DNA from: an uncultured Acidobacteriota bacterium
GTDB taxonomy: Bacteria; Acidobacteriota; Terriglobia; Terriglobales; Acidobacteriaceae
NCBI GenBank assembly: GCA_903851035.1
Contig: CAINND010000009.1
Span: 1 to 64,000 of the forward strand
DNA: 64,000 nucleotides
Direction of reading: 5' to 3'
Shown here: piece after piece, positions 19,376 through 29,254 of the stretch
How the letters are laid out: each line of letters opens with the position of its first letter
How positions within the stretch are numbered: the first letter of the stretch is position 1
Translations under genes and position numbers: made by a program
The notes under the pieces: generated by a model
What the model was told of the DNA's origin: nothing
What the model saw: the letters and a program-made list of their open reading frames with translations, nothing else
Database searches by the model: none

Positions 19376-19577
19376 CGTAGATTGAAAAAGAGCGATAGAG
19401 TCCTCGGCTGCACACAGACGCCTTGCGGGCCGCGAAGAACGGGCTGCAATGACGAATATGTTTGCATTGCCGATGCTTTCGACTTTAGGGCGTTTGTAAT
19501 TGAGAGTCAAACAAGCGGATGATTAGCTTTGCACGCTGCGAAAACCTCGCCGTGCGGAGGCCGCTTTGTCATCCCGC

Positions 19578-20345
19578 ATGCCCGCACTCTTTGTTGGCCA
19601 CGGCAATCCCATGTATGCCATCACGGCCAATCCTTATGCCGAGCGCTGGCGCAAGATTGGCCTCGATCTGCCGCGTCCGAAGGCCATCCTGTGCGTCTCC
19701 GCGCACTGGTTTGTGCGGAGCACGGCGGTCACGGCCATGGAAGCGCCGCGCACCATTCATGACTTTGGCGGCTTTCCGGCGGAGCTGTTTGCCGTGCAGT
19801 ATGAAGCGCCGGGTTCGCCGGAGCTGGCGCGGCGGGTGCAGCAGCTTTTGCAGCCCGTGCCGGTGGAACTCGACGAGCATTGGGGTCTGGACCACGGCAC
19901 CTGGGCACCGCTGCGCCATGTGTATCCCAAGGCGGATGTTCCTGTGGTTCAACTGAGTTTAGATGCCACGCAGCCGGCGGCCTTCCACTACGAACTGGGA
20001 CAGCGGCTGGCTCCGCTGCGCGATGAAGGCGTGCTGATTGTGGGCAGCGGCAACCTCGTCCACAATTTGCGGGAGTACTCCTGGAATGACGAGCACGCCG
20101 CGCCCGCCGACTGGGCTCTGCACTTTGAGCACGAGGCGCGCGCGTTGATGGATACGGACAAGGAGCACCTGCTGGTTCATTACCAGCAGATGGGGCGCAA
20201 CGCGATGCTGGCCATCCCCACACCGGATCATTACCTGCCGCTGCTGTACGTGCTGGGCGCGCGGCAAACGGGCGAGGCCATCAGCTATCCGGTGGAAGGC
20301 TTCGACGGCGGGTCAATGTCCATGCTGGCGGTGCGGGTGGGATAG
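19578..20345 (+). CDS. DODA-type extradiol ring-cleavage dioxygenase (YgiD-like 4,5-DOPA dioxygenase)
   Basis: MPALFVGHGNPMYAI, VSAHWF, HDFGGFP, LDHGTWAPLRHVYP. Confidence 0.88.
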   Translation: MPALFVGHGNPMYAITANPYAERWRKIGLDLPRPKAILCVSAHWFVRSTAVTAMEAPRTIHDFGGFPAELFAVQYEAPGSPELARRVQQLLQPVPVELDEHWGLDHGTWAPLRHVYPKADVPVVQLSLDATQPAAFHYELGQRLAPLRDEGVLIVGSGNLVHNLREYSWNDEHAAPADWALHFEHEARALMDTDKEHLLVHYQQMGRNAMLAIPTPDHYLPLLYVLGARQTGEAISYPVEGFDGGSMSMLAVRVG

Positions 20346-20367
20346 GGCGTGCATACTCGCCAATCAG

Positions 20368-20402
20368 AAAGCCCCCGGATCGCTCCGGGGGCTTCTTGTT
20401 TC
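20368..20402 (+). terminator. Intrinsic terminator
   Basis: agcccccgga-tcgc-tccgggggcttcttgttt. Confidence 0.8.
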
Positions 20403-20417
20403 TGAGCCAATGACCAG

Positions 20418-21824
20418 TTACACGTTCTTTACTTCCTGCGCGAGCTGCGAGAGCGTGTTCTTGGCGTCGCCGTACAGCATGCTGGTGTTCTGCTTGAAGA
20501 ACAGGGGATTCTCCAGACCCGAGAAGCCTCTGCCCTGTCCGCGTTTCAGCACGATGACCGTCTTCGCCTTGTCCACCTCGATGATGGGCATTCCGGCGAT
20601 GGGGCTGTTCGGGTTGTCGCGCGCGTCCGGGTTGACCACGTCGTTGGCGCCCACCACAACGGCCACGTCGGTGGAGTCCAGCTCGGGGTTAATCGTCTCC
20701 ATCTCGTAGAGGTCGCCGTAGGGGACGTTGGCCTCGGCCAGCAGCACGTTCATGTGTCCAGGCATGCGTCCGGCCACGGGGTGAATGCCGTACTTGACGG
20801 TGACGCCTCGCGCTTCGAGTGCGTTGGCCAGGTCGCGCACGGCGTGTTGCGCCTGCGCGGTGGCCAATCCGTAGCCGGGGACGAAGACGACCTTGCCGGC
20901 GTAGGCCAGACGAACCGCCGCGTCTTCCAGCGAGATCTCACGCATCTCGCCCTGCGCGCCGGGGCCGGCCTCATGCTGCACCGAACCGAAGCCGCCGAAG
21001 AGCACGTTGGTGATGGAGCGGTTCATGGCCTTGCACATCAGGATGGAGAGGATGAAGCCGCTGAAGCCATCGAGGGTGCCGGCGATGATCAGGATGTTGT
21101 TGCCCAGCACAAAGCCGGTCGCAGCCGAAGACAATCCGGCGTAGCTGTTCAACAAGCTCATGACCACCGGCATATCCGCCGAACCGATGGGGATGACCAG
21201 CATGACGCCGAAGAGGAATCCCAGGGCAACCATGCCGTAGAAGTATCCCGTGGCGAGCGGGTCATACAGCACATGACCGAAGCAGCCGATCATGCCGACG
21301 AAGATCAGCAGATTAAGGAACTGCTGTCCTTTGAACTGCACCGGTGTTCCGCGGATGAAGCCCTGCAATTTGCCGCAGGCAATCAGCGAGCCGGTGGTGG
21401 TCAGGGTGCCGAGCATGACCTCCAGCCCGAGAGCGGAGCGGGTGAACATGCTCATCGTCCCGGCGTGCATGGTGAATTCGGCAATGCCGACCAGCGCCGC
21501 GGCCACCGCGCCAAAGGCGTGGCTTAAGGCAGTTCGCTGTGGCATGGCCGTCATGGGAACCCAGATGGCGAAGGCCGCGCCCACCAGTGAGCCGAGGATG
21601 AGTCCGGCGATGATCCATCCGAAGAAGTGAATGTCATGGTGGAAGAGCGTGCCCAGGATGGCGGCAGCCATGCCGGCCTCGGCCAGGTGCATGCCCTGGC
21701 GCGCGGTGTCGGGATGGCTCAGGCTCTTGAGGCCCCAGATGAAGAGGATGGAAGCGATGAGGTAAGTGAACTCAAGAATGTAATTGGGAGACTGCACAAC
21801 GTGCTGGATCGCCTGGGTGTCCAT
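20418..21824 (-). CDS. pntB: NAD(P) transhydrogenase subunit beta
   Basis: Membrane N-terminus; C-terminal VFVPGYGLATAQAQHAV, GRMPGHMNVLLAEANVPY. Confidence 0.95.
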   Translation of the reverse strand: MDTQAIQHVVQSPNYILEFTYLIASILFIWGLKSLSHPDTARQGMHLAEAGMAAAILGTLFHHDIHFFGWIIAGLILGSLVGAAFAIWVPMTAMPQRTALSHAFGAVAAALVGIAEFTMHAGTMSMFTRSALGLEVMLGTLTTTGSLIACGKLQGFIRGTPVQFKGQQFLNLLIFVGMIGCFGHVLYDPLATGYFYGMVALGFLFGVMLVIPIGSADMPVVMSLLNSYAGLSSAATGFVLGNNILIIAGTLDGFSGFILSILMCKAMNRSITNVLFGGFGSVQHEAGPGAQGEMREISLEDAAVRLAYAGKVVFVPGYGLATAQAQHAVRDLANALEARGVTVKYGIHPVAGRMPGHMNVLLAEANVPYGDLYEMETINPELDSTDVAVVVGANDVVNPDARDNPNSPIAGMPIIEVDKAKTVIVLKRGQGRGFSGLENPLFFKQNTSMLYGDAKNTLSQLAQEVKNV

Positions 21825-22231
21825 TACTTGGCTGCCTCCTTCTTCTTGATGTCCTTGCGGAACATCCGCAGCATGCGGTCGGTAAGACCGAAGCCGCTGA
21901 CGACGTTCACGGTGGCGGTAAAGACGGCGACAAAGCCCATCAGCGTGGCCCAGCTGGCATGAGCATCCATGCCGCCGGCCAGCAACTTGTGGCTGTTGAA
22001 CTCATAGGCTCCGGCGATGACCAGCGAGCCCACCAGACTGATGCCGCTGATGGCGTTGGTGGCACTCATCAAAGGGGTGTGCAGCAGCGGTGGAACGCGG
22101 CTGATGACCTGGTAGCCGAGGAAGGCCGCCAGGGCAAAGACGTATAGAGCGGCGATCAGCACCATGGGATCCATGGCCTCGGCCGCGGCGGGCTGAGCGC
22201 CTTCAAGTGCAAAGAAGAGCAGTGGATTCAC
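21824..22231 (-). CDS. NAD(P) transhydrogenase subunit alpha part 2 (membrane)
   Basis: LYVFALAAFLGYQVISRVPPLLHTPLMSATNAISGI. Confidence 0.93.
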   Translation of the reverse strand: MNPLLFFALEGAQPAAAEAMDPMVLIAALYVFALAAFLGYQVISRVPPLLHTPLMSATNAISGISLVGSLVIAGAYEFNSHKLLAGGMDAHASWATLMGFVAVFTATVNVVSGFGLTDRMLRMFRKDIKKKEAAK

Positions 22232-22252
22232 GATTTCTCTCCAATCCGGCGG

Positions 22253-23392
22253 TTAGGCCTGGGCCTTGCGGGCCGCAGCCACGCGTTCGTTCACCAACTG
22301 GCCGCCGTGGGCGACGCAGGAGCCGGCAATGATCTCATCGGCGCGGTCTACCACCACTTCGCCTTTTTTGACGATCAGTTGCAGAAGGTTGTTCACGTTG
22401 CGCGAGTAAAGCATGCTGGCGTGCACCGGCATTTTTGCCACGATGTTGGCCGGGCCAAAGATGGTGACGCCGTTGTGCACGATGGTCTCGCCGGGCTTGG
22501 TCAGCTCGCAGTTGCTACCGGCGGGCGCGGCCAGGTCGAAGATGATGGAGCCGGGGCGCATGTCTTCCACTGCGGCCTTGGCTATCATCAGCGGAGCGCG
22601 GCGGCCGGGCACCTGCGCGGTGGTAATCACCACGTCGGCGGACTTGGCAGCCTTGGCAATGGCCTGGCGACCCAGTTCGAGCGCCTCGGGCGATAGCTCC
22701 TTGGCGTAACCACCCTTGTCTTCCGTTTGCAGGCCACCCAGGTCCACCTCAATAAATTTGGCGCCCAGGGATTTGACCTGCTCACCGGCGGCGGCGCGCA
22801 CGTCGTAGGCTTCCACCACGGCGCCCAGGCGGCGGGCGGTGGCAATGGCCTGCAATCCGGCGACGCCGGCACCCAGCACCAAAACCCTCGCGGGCGGAAT
22901 GGTGCCGGCGGCGGTCATCAGCAGGGGAAAGAGTTTGGGCAGGTGGTCGGCGGCCATAATGACGGCCTTGTAGCCGGCCACGGTCGCCATGGAGGACAAC
23001 GCGTCCATGGACTGCGCGCGCGTGATGCGTGGCACCAGCTCCATGGAGAAGAGAGTTGCGCCGCGGGCTACGGCCACATCGAGCGCCGAGGGTTCATCCA
23101 GCGGACGCAGAAAGCCGATGACCACGGCCCCGTTCTTGAGTTTTTCCTGATCCTGGGTGGGCGGCACGTTGACCACGGGCAGCACGTCGGCCGTTGCCAG
23201 CAACTCGCCACGGTTGGTGCTGATGGTGGCTCCGGCGGCCTGATAATCCTGGTCGCTGGCCCCGGAGTGAACTCCGGCACCAGTTTCCACGGACACGTTA
23301 ACACCCTTTGCTGTCAGCGCTTTTACGGCATCAGGTGTCAGCGCCACGCGGGTTTCGTCCGCCCGCGCTTCCTTCACAATTGCGACGAGCAC
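22253..23392 (-). CDS. NAD(P) transhydrogenase subunit alpha part 1
   Basis: VAIVKEARADETRVALTPDAV, RVLVLGAGVAGLQAIATARRLGAVVEAYDVR; GTG start near 23392. Confidence 0.93.
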   Translation of the reverse strand: MLVAIVKEARADETRVALTPDAVKALTAKGVNVSVETGAGVHSGASDQDYQAAGATISTNRGELLATADVLPVVNVPPTQDQEKLKNGAVVIGFLRPLDEPSALDVAVARGATLFSMELVPRITRAQSMDALSSMATVAGYKAVIMAADHLPKLFPLLMTAAGTIPPARVLVLGAGVAGLQAIATARRLGAVVEAYDVRAAAGEQVKSLGAKFIEVDLGGLQTEDKGGYAKELSPEALELGRQAIAKAAKSADVVITTAQVPGRRAPLMIAKAAVEDMRPGSIIFDLAAPAGSNCELTKPGETIVHNGVTIFGPANIVAKMPVHASMLYSRNVNNLLQLIVKKGEVVVDRADEIIAGSCVAHGGQLVNERVAAARKAQA

Positions 23393-23619
23393 TAGATTCC
23401 TCCGAAACGAACAGAATGATGGCAAATCCGGTAACCGTTGATCCTAGACTGCATGGCGGAATTTTGCATCCGAAAAGCACCCTTCCGCGCCCGCTTTCCG
23501 CCCGCCCGGGAATCGATACTCGCGGAGTACTTGTATCCTCAGGCACCTCAGCGGTATCCAATAGGGTAGAGCGGTGGAGCGCACTATTATCGCCGAAGCC
23601 GCCATTTGGAGGAACAGTC

Positions 23620-24666
23620 ATGATTCAATCCTGGGGCTATGCCGCCCCCAAGGCCAAGGCGCCGCTGGCGCCCTATACATTTGAGCGCCGCGATCCCGGC
23701 GCGAACGACATTGTCATACAGATTCAATACTGCGGTGTGTGCCACAGCGACATTCACCAGGCGCGCGACGAGTGGGGCGGTTCGGTCTTCCCCATGGTGC
23801 CCGGCCACGAAATTGTGGGCACGGTGGTCAAGGTGGGCTCGGCGGTAAAGCACTTCAAGGAAGGCGACCTGGCCGGAGTGGGCTGCATGGTCAACTCCTG
23901 CGGCAAGTGCGTGGCTTGCGCGGATGGCGAAGAGCAGTTCTGCCAGAAGGGCGCCAACTTTACCTACAACTCCAGCGAAGGCGGCGTCACCACGCAGGGT
24001 GGCTACTCGGACAAGATCGTCGTCACCGAGGCCTTTGCGCTGCGCATCTCGCCCAAGCTCGACCTGGCAGCCACCGCACCGCTGCTCTGCGCCGGCATCA
24101 CCACCTACTCGCCGCTGCGCCACTGGAAGGTGGGCAAGGGGATGAAGGTGGGCGTGGTCGGCCTGGGAGGCCTGGGCCACATGGCACTGAAGCTGGCCCA
24201 CAGCTTTGGCGCACACGTTGTGCAGTTCACCACCAGCAAGAACAAGGAAGCCGATGCCCGCCGCCTGGGCGCCGATGACGTGGTCTTCTCCAACGACCCG
24301 GCGCATATGAAGAAGCACGCCGGCAGCTTCGACTTCATTCTGGATACGGTGAGCGCACCGCACGACTACCTGACCTATCTGAACCTGCTGCGCCGCAACG
24401 CCACCATGACCCTGGTCGGCCTGCCGGATAAGCCCGCCGAACTGCCCGCGCGCGGACTCATTTTTGGCCGCCGCAGCCTGGCCGGATCGCTCATCGGCGG
24501 CATCCGCGAGACGCAGGAGATGCTGGATTACTGCGCCGAGCACAACATCGTCAGCGATATCGAACTGATCCCCATCAGCAAGATTAACGAAGCCTACGAG
24601 CGCATGCTGAAGAGCGACGTGAAGTACCGCTTTGTGATTGACCTGGCGACCCTGCCTAAGCCGTAA
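23620..24666 (+). CDS. Zinc-dependent NAD(P) alcohol dehydrogenase (CAD/YahK-like)
   Basis: [39 protein letters not shown] ggagga. Confidence 0.93.
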   Translation: MIQSWGYAAPKAKAPLAPYTFERRDPGANDIVIQIQYCGVCHSDIHQARDEWGGSVFPMVPGHEIVGTVVKVGSAVKHFKEGDLAGVGCMVNSCGKCVACADGEEQFCQKGANFTYNSSEGGVTTQGGYSDKIVVTEAFALRISPKLDLAATAPLLCAGITTYSPLRHWKVGKGMKVGVVGLGGLGHMALKLAHSFGAHVVQFTTSKNKEADARRLGADDVVFSNDPAHMKKHAGSFDFILDTVSAPHDYLTYLNLLRRNATMTLVGLPDKPAELPARGLIFGRRSLAGSLIGGIRETQEMLDYCAEHNIVSDIELIPISKINEAYERMLKSDVKYRFVIDLATLPKP

Positions 24667-24697
24667 GTTGTTTATCGCTTACGCCGGACGAAGAATT

Positions 24698-24746
24698 GCC
24701 CTGCCACTGACTGGAGAGATTCAGTCAGCGGCGGGGCTACTTTTTT
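24698..24746 (+). terminator. Intrinsic terminator
   Basis: gccctgccactgactg...cagtcagcggcggggc followed by tttttt. Confidence 0.7.
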
Positions 24747-24756
24747 GCGAGAGAGA

Positions 24757-25242
24757 TTATTCAGCGTCCGGCTGATAGACCTCGGGGTACTCGCGCAGCA
24801 CCTGGTTGGCAACGCGGCGAGCCACGCGGATGTTGACCAGGGGGCCTTTACCCAGCCCGGGGCAGTAGGCAGCGGCATCGCGGCGCTCGCTGGCCTTGTC
24901 GAGAATCTCCGGCCAGAAGGGGAAGGCCTTGCACTGCAGGGGCTTGACCGTATGTATGCCGCATCCATCACTTAGCAGAAATGGGCATTGTTTGGCGCGC
25001 GGCTTGCGTAGGCGTTCGCGTCCCTTTACGCCACAGACGTATTGGCGCCGGAACTCCGCCTGGGTGAGTATGAGGTGGCCACTGATGCGCGCGATGTCCG
25101 CCGGGCTGAGGTAGATGTGACCGGGCTGCTCACAGCAGCGAATGCAGCCGGGCTGGCACTGAAAGCGCATAGCCGAGTGTAGCGCATGGGCGCGGCGATC
25201 CAACTCTCCTTTTCTCTCGAGTCGAATTTGCTTCGGGCACAT
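24757..25242 (-). CDS. YkgJ family cysteine cluster protein
   Basis: FQCQPGCIRCCEQPGHIYLS...CGIHTVKPLQCKAFPFWPE. Confidence 0.85.
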   Translation of the reverse strand: MCPKQIRLERKGELDRRAHALHSAMRFQCQPGCIRCCEQPGHIYLSPADIARISGHLILTQAEFRRQYVCGVKGRERLRKPRAKQCPFLLSDGCGIHTVKPLQCKAFPFWPEILDKASERRDAAAYCPGLGKGPLVNIRVARRVANQVLREYPEVYQPDAE

Positions 25243-25298
25243 CTAAAAAGAGCGTTACGATAAATCTCAGTTCTTCTCTGCTCTACGAGGTGCTCCGG

Positions 25299-25640
25299 AT
25301 GAAAGCTCTCATCATGTTGGTTCGTGTGTGCGGCCTGATCTCAATTGTGCTGGGTGCCATGCTGTGGGCCGGGCGCGAAACACTGCTGGGGGCGCACATC
25401 GGCCTCGGCATGCTGATTGCGCTGCTGGTCTTCGTACTTGCGGTGATGGCGCTGGTGAAAAAGGCGGTAGTGCCGGGAGCCATTGGCCTGGTGCTAAGCC
25501 TGCTGCTGCCGGTGGTTGGCTTTATGCAACTGCCGCTCACCTTCCACACCCTGCGCATGATTCAGGTGATCCACGTCATGGTGGGCCTGTGCATCATCGG
25601 GCTGGCGGAGCGGCTGTATTCGGCGGTGCGTGTCCGCTAA
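25299..25640 (+). CDS. Small integral membrane protein
   Basis: Three to four hydrophobic helices, 113 aa. Confidence 0.6.
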   Translation: MKALIMLVRVCGLISIVLGAMLWAGRETLLGAHIGLGMLIALLVFVLAVMALVKKAVVPGAIGLVLSLLLPVVGFMQLPLTFHTLRMIQVIHVMVGLCIIGLAERLYSAVRVR

Positions 25641-25645
25641 GCGTC

Positions 25646-26116
25646 ATGGCCGAGCCTTTTATCCTTCGCGCCGAGCAGCGCATCCCGCGGCCACTCGATG
25701 AGGTATTTGAGTTTTTCTCGCGGGCCGAAAACCTGGAGCGGATTACGCCGCCGTGGCTCAACTTCCGCATCCGCAGCGTGCAGCCCAGCCCAATCAAAGA
25801 AGGAACCCTCATCCGCTACACGCTGCACTGGAGGATCTTTCCCATCTGGTGGACGACGCGTATTGAAATGTGGGAGCCGCCGTATCGCTTTGTGGACCTA
25901 CAACTGCGCGGCCCCTACTCGCTGTGGCACCATGAGCATCGCTTCCAGGCCATCCCCGGCGGCACACTGATGAACGACGAAGTGCGTTACCGTTTGCCCT
26001 TTGGCGCGCTGGGCCGGTTGGTGCACGGGTTGCTTGTGCGGCAAGAGGTGGAGAGCATCTTTGACTATCGCCGCCAGGCGGTGGAAGACGTATTTGGTTG
26101 CTGGCCAAGCACTTAG
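25646..26116 (+). CDS. SRPBCC family protein
   Basis: RAEQRIPRPLDEVFEFFSRAENLERITPPWLNF...IDYRRQ-like C-terminus. Confidence 0.8.
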   Translation: MAEPFILRAEQRIPRPLDEVFEFFSRAENLERITPPWLNFRIRSVQPSPIKEGTLIRYTLHWRIFPIWWTTRIEMWEPPYRFVDLQLRGPYSLWHHEHRFQAIPGGTLMNDEVRYRLPFGALGRLVHGLLVRQEVESIFDYRRQAVEDVFGCWPST

Positions 26117-26345
26117 CAATTACTGGACTATACAGCGCACTCTCCGGCAAGCCCATCCAGACAATGCCCATTCAGACATGTCCAGTTGGCAGCAGGGCGC
26201 TGTACTTTCGGCCTCTTTTCAATCCTTGAGAGGGTAACTTTATTAAGAATTTTGCTTGCGCCATAGTTGGCAAATTGGTTACCATGCAGTTCTCCCCCCA
26301 AATTCGGCAGTTCACGCGTTCGCGCGCGAGAGAAAAGCTAAAAAA

Positions 26346-26702
26346 ATGAACATTGGTGAAACCATCCGCAACTTCCGAATGCAGAAGGGAATGTCCCAGG
26401 GAGACATTGAGAAGCGCACCGGCCTGCTGCGCTGCTATCTCTCCCGGGTCGAGAACGGCCACACCGTGCCCTCGCTGGATACGTTAGCGAAGATCGCCGG
26501 CTCGCTCGATGTGCCGCTCAGTCACTTTTTTGCCGAAGCGCCCGCCGACGGTGGCAACGGCAAGAACCTTCCCCAGCTCAACGAGGACGAGGTGCGATTC
26601 CTTTCGCAGATTCGCCGCTACTCCTCCAACCTGAATGACAGTGATCGCAAGCTGGTGCTGGCCATGGTGAAGAAGATGGCCGTACCCGCCGTCGCCCGTT
26701 AA
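26346..26702 (+). CDS. XRE-family helix-turn-helix regulator
   Basis: IGETIRNFRMQKGMSQGDIEKRTGLLRCYLSRVENGHTVPSLDTLAKIAGSLDVPL. Confidence 0.9.
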   Translation: MNIGETIRNFRMQKGMSQGDIEKRTGLLRCYLSRVENGHTVPSLDTLAKIAGSLDVPLSHFFAEAPADGGNGKNLPQLNEDEVRFLSQIRRYSSNLNDSDRKLVLAMVKKMAVPAVAR

Positions 26703-26812
26703 GGCACACCCGCGCGCCTGCCGGCCCGTCTCGTGCGAGCGGGCCGTGGCGCGTGGGTAGCCATGTGCTATAGTCCGATGAAATCGGGCGACGGCCGTCA
26801 CCGCTTCGGCAG

Positions 26813-27415
26813 GTGTGCCGCAGAGTTCATGCATCCGTGACCATTGACGAAGAACTCGCGTTGTTAGAAGACTCCTTCCGGCGTCTTAAGATTGAGTACG
26901 ACATCTACTTTGCCGGCGGCTCCAAAAAGCCTCCCGTGGATACCGAGAGCCGGGTGCAGACGCTGATCAAGCGGCACACGGAGAACGGCCGTCTCAGCTT
27001 CTCCCAGCGCTTCAAACTCAACGGACTGGCGCAGCGCTACGCCGTCTTCAGCGATCTGTGGCGGCGCAAGTTGCGCATCAAGGACGAGGGCTATCGCCGA
27101 CCGCAGGACACCCTGCTCGGCGTGGGCGGCTTTGGCCATGTGGACGAGAAAAAGCCCGCGGCCGCCGAGCTGGAGCCGGAGAGCTTTGTACTGTTCACCA
27201 ACGACGCTATCGAGGTAGTGGCTCTTTACGAGGCCGTGGTGCGCGCCCGTGAGACCGTGGGCCAGCCGCTGGGAGCCTTTGATTCCTTTGCCGCCTTTGT
27301 GCAGAAGAAGTCCCACCAGATCCGCGATCACTACAAGTGCCAGGCGGTCGAGTACACTGTGATGGTGCGGGATGGCCAGGTGCAGTTGAAGGCGCGCGCC
27401 CGGAAAGATTTCTAG
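26813..27415 (+). CDS. Conserved protein, possibly MXAN_5187 C-terminal domain family
   Basis: LEDSFRRLKIEYDIYFAGGSKKPPVDTESRVQTLIKRH...RFKLNGLAQRYAVFSDLWRRKLR. Confidence 0.5.
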   Translation: MCRRVHASVTIDEELALLEDSFRRLKIEYDIYFAGGSKKPPVDTESRVQTLIKRHTENGRLSFSQRFKLNGLAQRYAVFSDLWRRKLRIKDEGYRRPQDTLLGVGGFGHVDEKKPAAAELEPESFVLFTNDAIEVVALYEAVVRARETVGQPLGAFDSFAAFVQKKSHQIRDHYKCQAVEYTVMVRDGQVQLKARARKDF

Positions 27416-27538
27416 TCCCGCAGGAAGAGCACTCTGGCCGCCTCGGCGGCTCCCCGGAATCACCGGCGGCCCACGGTGGCCGCTGCACTCATTTCCGCCC
27501 CCGGTTTGCCCGGCGGGCTGAGGTTTGCGAGGAAGATC

Positions 27539-29110
27539 ATGGCGAAAATTCAACGTGCCATTTTGAGCGTTACCGACAAGAGCGGGCTGGTGGATTTTGC
27601 CCGCCGCCTGGCCAAGCTGGGCGTGGAACTGATTTCCACCGGCGGCACCGCCCGCGCCCTGCGCGAGGCCGGACTGACCGTGCGCGATATCAGTGACCTG
27701 ACGGGCTTTCCGGAGATGCTCGACGGAAGGGTGAAGACCCTGCATCCCAAGGTGCATGGCGGAATCCTGCACGTGCGCTCGAACCCCGCGCACGTCGCGG
27801 CCGTCAAAGAGCATGGCATCCAGCCGGTGGACATGCTGGTGGTCAACCTCTACGCCTTTGAGAAGACGGCCACCAAGCCCGGCGCACACTTTGAGGAGAT
27901 CATCGAGAACATCGACATCGGCGGCCCTTCAATGGTGCGCTCGGCGGCCAAGAATTTTCAGGATGTAGCCATCGTCACCCAGGTGGCGGACTACGACGCG
28001 CTGGCCGCGGAGATGGAAGCCTCGGGCGGCGAGCTGAGCCTGAAGACCAAGTGGCAGCTGGCACAGAAGGCCTTTGCCACCACCAGCGCCTACGACACGG
28101 CAATCGCCAACGCGCTGGCGGAAATCTCCATTGACGAGAAGAACCACTTCGACATTTCGCAACTGGGCAAGCCCGAGGGCTTCCCGGAGACTTTGCGGCT
28201 GCACTTCCGCAAGGCCATGGACCTGCGCTACGGCGAGAATCCGCACCAGCAGGCGGCGCTGTACAGCGACGGCACCGGGCTGGGCGTGGCCAACGGACGC
28301 CAGCTCCAGGGCAAGGAGCTGAGCTACAACAACATTGTGGATCTGCAGGCGGCGTGGGACCTGGCGCAGGAGTTCGACGGGCCGGTTTGCGCCATCATCA
28401 AGCACACCAATCCCTGCGGCACGGCCACCGGCGCGAACCTGCGCGAGGCCTACACGCGGGCGCTGGAGTGCGATCCGGTCTCGGCCTTTGGCGGCGTGAT
28501 TGGCGTGAACGTGGTGGTGGATGGCGAGGCGGCCGAGGAGATGGCCAAGCTCTTTGTGGAGGCCATTGCGGCTCCGGGCTTTACCCGCGAGGCGCGCGAG
28601 CTGTTTGCCAAGAAGAAAAATCTGCGGCTGGTGGAAATTGCCGCCCTCAAGCAGCGCTGGGTGCTGAAGAACGTGAGCGGCGGCGTGCTGATGCAGGATA
28701 ACGACGAGCATCCGCTGAGCGAAGCCGACCTGAAGGTGGTCAGCAAGCGACAGCCCACGGCGGAAGAGATGCGCGCCATGCTGTTTGCGTGGAAGGTCTG
28801 CAAGCACGTGAAGAGCAACGCCATTTTGTACGCGCGCGACGGGCAGAGCGTGGGCGTGGGCGCGGGACAGATGAGCCGTGTGGATTCCGCGCGGATTGGC
28901 GCCGCCAAGGCCGTGCTGCCGCTGGCCGGAACGGTTGCCGCCAGCGACGCGTTCTTCCCCTTCCCGGATGGCGTCGAGGTGATAGCCCAGGCCGGAGCCA
29001 CGGCCATCATCCAGCCCGGCGGCTCGGTGCGCGACCAGGAAGTGATTGACGCCGCCGACCGGCTGAACCTGGCCATGGTTGTGACCGGGGTCCGGCACTT
29101 CCGGCACTAA
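27539..29110 (+). CDS. purH: Bifunctional AICAR transformylase/IMP cyclohydrolase
   Basis: MAKIQRAILSVTDKSGLVDFARRL...ELSYNNIVDLQAAW...IKHTNPCGTA. Confidence 0.97.
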   Translation: MAKIQRAILSVTDKSGLVDFARRLAKLGVELISTGGTARALREAGLTVRDISDLTGFPEMLDGRVKTLHPKVHGGILHVRSNPAHVAAVKEHGIQPVDMLVVNLYAFEKTATKPGAHFEEIIENIDIGGPSMVRSAAKNFQDVAIVTQVADYDALAAEMEASGGELSLKTKWQLAQKAFATTSAYDTAIANALAEISIDEKNHFDISQLGKPEGFPETLRLHFRKAMDLRYGENPHQQAALYSDGTGLGVANGRQLQGKELSYNNIVDLQAAWDLAQEFDGPVCAIIKHTNPCGTATGANLREAYTRALECDPVSAFGGVIGVNVVVDGEAAEEMAKLFVEAIAAPGFTREARELFAKKKNLRLVEIAALKQRWVLKNVSGGVLMQDNDEHPLSEADLKVVSKRQPTAEEMRAMLFAWKVCKHVKSNAILYARDGQSVGVGAGQMSRVDSARIGAAKAVLPLAGTVAASDAFFPFPDGVEVIAQAGATAIIQPGGSVRDQEVIDAADRLNLAMVVTGVRHFRH

Positions 29111-29254
29111 ACGCGCAGCGATACTGATTCTGCAAGGGTTATGTATTCCATGCTGGGTGGCGTTCCAATGCGGACGCCACCCGCATCCCATCCACCCGCT
29201 AGTGACTTTCCTCACAAGCCCGGAATTTCACGCTCTGATAAACTTTAGGTAGAT

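Noticed and set aside
27416-27538. Possible purine-related riboswitch upstream of purH
   Set aside because: Looked for ZTP/purine riboswitch core motifs and did not find them
29155-29182. gggtggcgt...acgccaccc hairpin after purH
   Set aside because: No T-tract; too weak to call a terminator with confidence
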